NCBI RefSeq assembly: GCF_900544955.1
Contig: NZ_UQXD01000018.1
Span: forward strand, 1 to 43,117
Direction of reading: 5' to 3'
From: an uncultured Oscillibacter sp.
GTDB lineage: Bacteria > Bacillota > Clostridia > Oscillospirales > Oscillospiraceae
DNA: 43,117 nt
A program made the position numbers and the translations under genes. The notes below the pieces were generated by a model, which made no database searches, had not been told where the DNA came from, and saw nothing but the letters and a program-made list of their open reading frames with translations. Numbering within the stretch: the first letter of the stretch is position 1; each line of letters opens with the position of its first letter. This document shows, piece by piece, positions 40,467 through 43,117 of this stretch.

Positions 40467-41621
40467 TTACAATGTGCTCTTCCGGACGAATGCGCAGCCC
40501 TCCATCAGGACGCGGGCCGTGCGGATAAAGCTCATTTTCCGGATTGTGGGAACCAGGCCGCCGCTGGGTTCCGCAATGGAGGTGACGGTGATGAAGCCGG
40601 TGGGATGGCCCAGGTTCAATTCCTGTTTTTGCAGGGCCTCCCGGCTCATCAGCTGCTCCACCAGCGTCCCCTTGATTCTGGCGGCGCAGCCGGTGCTCAC
40701 GGTTGCGGTGCCGGGATAGGCCTTGGTGATCAGCCCCATCACATAGAGCCGCACGACAAGGTCCACATCCTCTTTGGAAACCTGCTCGCCGGTGTAGGTG
40801 GCGTAGCTTGCCGCCGGAGAGACCAGACAGAAAAACGGCTGGTACGGAATTTTTTGGGAGGCCTCCCGCCAATCGCCGATCAGTCCCAGGTGCTGGCAGA
40901 CGATGCCCCGCAGCCGTTCGATTTTTGCAAGGCGCTCCGGGGTGTTGATCTCGTCGGGGGTCTCCGTCCCGGTCAGGCCGAAATCGGACGCCTTTGCGTA
41001 AATCACGTTGTTGCCCCCGTCCACGATGGAGACCGTATAGCGCATGCCGTCCATTTCAAAGGTATCCGTGGCATGGCCGGTTGGGAGAATTTTTCCGGTG
41101 GTGCAGCCCACCGCCAGACTCCAGTCCATCTCGATGGGGGAGGCGGTGCCGGGCACGCCGCCGATCACGCAGTCCCCGTCCACGCAGGGCTTTCCGTTTT
41201 CCACACGGACCTTGGCGCGCAGGATGTGCCCGGTATTGGTCATGTGAATCCGCACGACGGTGTACGGCTCCGTGATGGGAACCAGACCGTAAAAAATGGC
41301 GTAGGGCCCCACGGCGGAGGAGATGTTTCCGCAGTTGCCGCCGTAATCCACAAAGGCCTCCCGGAGGCCCACCTGGCCGAAGGTATAATCAATGTCGGCG
41401 TCGCTTCTGCTGGGAGGTGCGATGATGGCGACTTTGGACGTGGTGGAATCGGCGCCGCCCAAACCGTCCAGCTGCCGCAGGCTGGGACTTCCAAACAGGG
41501 AGAGAATCACCTTGTCGCGCAGAACCGGGTCCGCGGGCAGCTCGCTTTTTCTGATGAACACGGCTTTGCTGGTGCCGCCCCGCATCAGCGTGCACCGAAT
41601 GGCCGCAATTTCGTTGCTCAT
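40467..41621 (-). CDS. PrpF-family isomerase
   Basis: A 384-residue protein of the PrpF family (diaminopimelate-epimerase fold), acting as cofactor-independent isomerases of unsaturated acids. It has CTLMRGGTSKAVFIRKSELP, LDGLGGADSTTSKVAII and the catalytic cysteine region DYGGNCGNISSAVGPYAI. Known members isomerise 2-methylaconitate, 4-oxalomesaconate or 3-methylitaconate to dimethylmaleate, moving a double bond. It is the first gene of the operon and so closest to the regulated promoter. Here it probably adjusts the double bond before hydration by the LeuCD-like enzyme. Confidence 0.92.
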   Translation of the reverse strand: MSNEIAAIRCTLMRGGTSKAVFIRKSELPADPVLRDKVILSLFGSPSLRQLDGLGGADSTTSKVAIIAPPSRSDADIDYTFGQVGLREAFVDYGGNCGNISSAVGPYAIFYGLVPITEPYTVVRIHMTNTGHILRAKVRVENGKPCVDGDCVIGGVPGTASPIEMDWSLAVGCTTGKILPTGHATDTFEMDGMRYTVSIVDGGNNVIYAKASDFGLTGTETPDEINTPERLAKIERLRGIVCQHLGLIGDWREASQKIPYQPFFCLVSPAASYATYTGEQVSKEDVDLVVRLYVMGLITKAYPGTATVSTGCAARIKGTLVEQLMSREALQKQELNLGHPTGFITVTSIAEPSGGLVPTIRKMSFIRTARVLMEGCAFVRKSTL

Positions 41622-41679
41622 GTTGTGCAGTACCCCCTCGCTCTCTGGTCCGGCTGGCCGGCCGGAGCCCTAAAAGAAA

Positions 41680-41693
41680 TGAAAGCGCTTTCT
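41680..41693. promoter_or_regulatory. LacI/CcpA-type operator O1 at the operon start site
   Basis: TGAAAGCGCTTTCT contains the perfect palindrome GAAAGCGCTTTC (41681-41692) with central CG, typical of LacI-family operators. It also fits the catabolite-responsive element consensus. It lies directly downstream of the operon -10 (41702-41707), where a bound protein would block initiation. Confidence 0.75.
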
Positions 41694-41701
41694 ATAAAAA
41701 G

Positions 41702-41730
41702 ACTATATCACAGGAAAAGAAAAGATACAA
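41702..41730 (-). promoter_or_regulatory. Sigma-A promoter of the catabolic operon
   Basis: On the minus strand TTGTAT (41730-41725) and TATAGT (41707-41702) are 17 bases apart, with TGA just before the -10 (extended -10). The prpF-like start codon lies about 80 bases downstream. The operator palindrome begins nine bases after the -10. Confidence 0.78.
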
Positions 41731-41831
41731 CGACCAATCTATCAAATTAATTTCAAAAACTTTTGTGAAATAGTGCCAAATAATATTGAAAAGCAGTAAG
41801 GAGAATAAGCGGATAGGTGTAGTGCGGAAAA

Positions 41832-41845
41832 AGAAAGCGCTATCC
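41832..41845. promoter_or_regulatory. Second LacI-type operator O2
   Basis: GAAAGCGCTATC (41833-41844) differs from the O1 palindrome at one position. Its centre is 152 bases from that of O1, placing it upstream of the catabolic promoter and on the far side of the divergent eda promoter. The pair suggests DNA looping. Apart from these sites and two promoters, the gap 41622-42059 holds no gene. Confidence 0.55.
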
Positions 41846-41974
41846 CAAAAAGCGCGGGGCGCGGCCAAAAAATTGCACCCTCCCGCGTTCAAAGAGGCGG
41901 GGGATGCGGGCGGGGGAGGGAGCGCCGCGTCAGTGACGGCGGCGGAAAAGGCTGGAATTTCTTTCCCCGGCATC

Positions 41975-42003
41975 TTGTTTTCTGCGGGACAACTTTATAT
42001 AAT
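41975..42003 (+). promoter_or_regulatory. Sigma-A promoter of eda-kdgK
   Basis: TTGTTT (41975-41980) and TATAAT (41998-42003) are 17 bases apart. The eda ATG is 57 bases downstream. It diverges from the catabolic operon promoter by about 245 bases. Confidence 0.8.
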
Positions 42004-42059
42004 AAAGACAAGTGAGCTCTGTACATGGGGACACTGGAGAATCTAGGAGGAATGTAGCT

Positions 42060-43019
42060 ATGAATGATGTGCTGCAACAGGTATCCAATATCGGAATCAT
42101 CCCGGTCATTGCCATTGAGGACGCCGCCAAGGCCGTCCCCCTGGCCCGCGCCCTGACTGCCGGCGGCCTGCCCGCCGCGGAGGTCACCTTCCGCACCGCC
42201 GCCGGTGAGGAGGCCATCCGGCAGATCGCGCAGAACTGCCCCGAGGTGCTGGTGGGCGCCGGTACGGTGCTGAACGTGGACCAGTGCGACCGGGCCGTGG
42301 CCGCCGGCGCCAAGTTCATCGTCTCCCCCGGCTATAACGCCGACTTGGTGGCCCACTGCCTGGAGATCGGTGTGCCCGTGCTGCCCGGCACTGCGGACGC
42401 CTCCGAGATGACCCAGGCCGTCAACGCGGGGCTGAAGGTTGTGAAGTTCTTTCCGGCGGAGCGGGCCGGCGGCATTGAGTATCTGAAGGCCCTGGCCCCC
42501 GTGTTTCCCCTCCAGTTCATGCCCACCGGCGGCGTCAGCACCAAGAACCTGATGGACTATCTGGGCTTTGACCGCATCCTCGCCTGCGGCGGCACCTGGA
42601 TGGTGAAAAAGGATTTGATCGAGGGCGAGCAGTGGGACGAGATCACCCGCATCTGCAAGGAGGCGGTGAAGACCATGCTGGGCTTCACCATCCGCCACCT
42701 GGGCATCAACTGCGCCGATGAGGCGGAGGCGGAGCGGACGGCCAAGATGTTCTCCGCCGTCTTCGGCTGGGACTACAAGCCCGGCAACTCCTCCATCTTC
42801 TCCGGCAGCGCCGTGGAGTGCATGAAAAAGCCCTACCTGGGCGAGCACGGCCATCTGGCCGTGGGCACCAACCATGTGGACCGGGCCGTGTACCACCTGG
42901 GCCTCCAGGGCGTCGCCTTTGACGAGTCCACCCGCAAGATGGACGCCAAGGGCGTGACCAAGGCCATCTATCTCAAGGACAGCTTCTGCGGCTTTGCCGT
43001 CCACCTGGTGCAGAAATAA
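42060..43019 (+). CDS. eda: KDPG/KHG aldolase with C-terminal VOC-like domain
   Basis: A 319-residue protein. Residues 1-212 form a KDPG aldolase: AAEVTFRTAAG holds the catalytic Glu, GLKVVKFFPAERAGG holds the Schiff-base Lys and FMPTGGVSTKNL is the phosphate-binding loop. It splits 2-keto-3-deoxy-6-phosphogluconate into pyruvate and glyceraldehyde-3-phosphate. Residues 215-319 are an extra module with VOC/glyoxalase-like character (GFTIRHLGINCADEAEAERT, FGWDYKP, DRAVYHLGLQGVAFDE). Typical Eda ends near residue 210. AGGAGG lies upstream of the ATG at 42060. The next gene is a KDG kinase, completing the lower uronate/gluconate branch. Confidence 0.93.
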   Translation: MNDVLQQVSNIGIIPVIAIEDAAKAVPLARALTAGGLPAAEVTFRTAAGEEAIRQIAQNCPEVLVGAGTVLNVDQCDRAVAAGAKFIVSPGYNADLVAHCLEIGVPVLPGTADASEMTQAVNAGLKVVKFFPAERAGGIEYLKALAPVFPLQFMPTGGVSTKNLMDYLGFDRILACGGTWMVKKDLIEGEQWDEITRICKEAVKTMLGFTIRHLGINCADEAEAERTAKMFSAVFGWDYKPGNSSIFSGSAVECMKKPYLGEHGHLAVGTNHVDRAVYHLGLQGVAFDESTRKMDAKGVTKAIYLKDSFCGFAVHLVQK

Positions 43020-43062
43020 GCAAGCGGACATTCATCAAGAAACAGGAAAGGAATTTTGAACT

Positions 43063-43117
43063 ATGTCTAAAGTAGTGACCTTTGGAGAGCTGATGCTGCG
43101 GCTGGCGCCGAACGGGT
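43063..43117 (+). CDS. kdgK: 2-keto-3-deoxygluconate kinase (PfkB family), 3' end beyond window
   Basis: The first 18 codons read MSKVVTFGELMLRLAPNG, the standard N-terminus of KdgK-like PfkB sugar kinases. It begins 43 bases after eda with AAAGGAA upstream. KdgK makes KDPG, the substrate of the preceding aldolase, so the two form one pathway step pair. Only the start is seen, and related fructokinase-type enzymes cannot be fully excluded. Confidence 0.75.
   Translation, partial: MSKVVTFGELMLRLAPNG

Noticed and set aside
39024..41621. Methylcitrate cycle (prpF-prpD)
   Set aside because: PrpF and PrpD families are present, but 2-methylcitrate synthase, methylisocitrate lyase and propionate-activating genes are missing, and the rest of the operon points to another acid.

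Overview
The window looks like a chromosomal segment of a GC-rich, spore-forming Clostridia bacterium, probably a gut Oscillospiraceae relative. The reasons are a sporulation/division block in the same order as the Bacillus subtilis yabM-yabN-yabO-yabP-yabQ-divIC-yabR region, a clostridial recJ-relA-dtd-MBL-hemZ run, SLH-domain surface proteins, a TRAP-based acid utilisation operon and KDPG aldolase/KDG kinase genes. Species cannot be named from sequence alone. No phage, insertion sequence, rRNA or CRISPR array was seen.

Region 1 (1-4756, minus strand): a SpoVB-like flippase, MazG, HU, RqcP, YabP, YabQ, a FtsB/DivIC-like protein and an S1-domain protein cut by the window edge. A 310-base palindromic intergenic repeat (4785-5095) lies upstream of the flippase. 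Region 2 (5100-14280, minus): a probable operon recJ, relA/spoT, dtd, an MBL hydrolase, hemZ, a nucleoside kinase, a zinc-ribbon protein and purine nucleoside phosphorylase, read from a clear sigma-A promoter at 14340-14368.

Region 3 (14430-20426): an SLH protein with a degenerate GH18-like domain (plus), then a small P-loop protein, glucose-6-phosphate isomerase with a structured leader, a DacF-type carboxypeptidase and an aspartate/glutamate racemase (minus), and a tRNA-Gly(CCC) gene with its own promoter (plus). Region 4 (20431-26646): structured intergenic DNA after the tRNA. Next comes a compact minus-strand cassette of acyl carrier protein, AMP-forming acyl ligase and BtrH-like acyltransferase. 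It lies just downstream of a collagen-repeat, BclA-like spore-surface protein that has a sigma-K-like promoter. A divergent SLH/Asp-box protein follows.

Region 5 (26669-41730, minus): a long catabolic operon with PrpF-type isomerase, MmgE/PrpD, lactonase-like MBL enzyme, TRAP DctP-DctQ-DctM, family III CoA-transferase, HMG-CoA-lyase-family enzyme, LeuC/LeuD-type hydratase, two-subunit aconitase X and an SDR, then a second SDR and a LacI regulator. Read together, these enzymes suggest uptake of an unsaturated or hydroxylated, probably branched, di- or tricarboxylic acid, its isomerisation and (de)hydration, CoA activation and retro-Claisen-type cleavage. The exact substrate is unknown. Two LacI-type operators bracket the operon promoter. 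A fragment of a second dctM between the two SDR genes shows past rearrangement. Region 6 (41975-43117, plus): divergent eda (with an extra VOC-like domain) and the start of kdgK.

The most promising leads for undescribed biology are the ACP/ligase/BtrH-like cassette beside the collagen-like spore protein, and the carboxylic acid operon.
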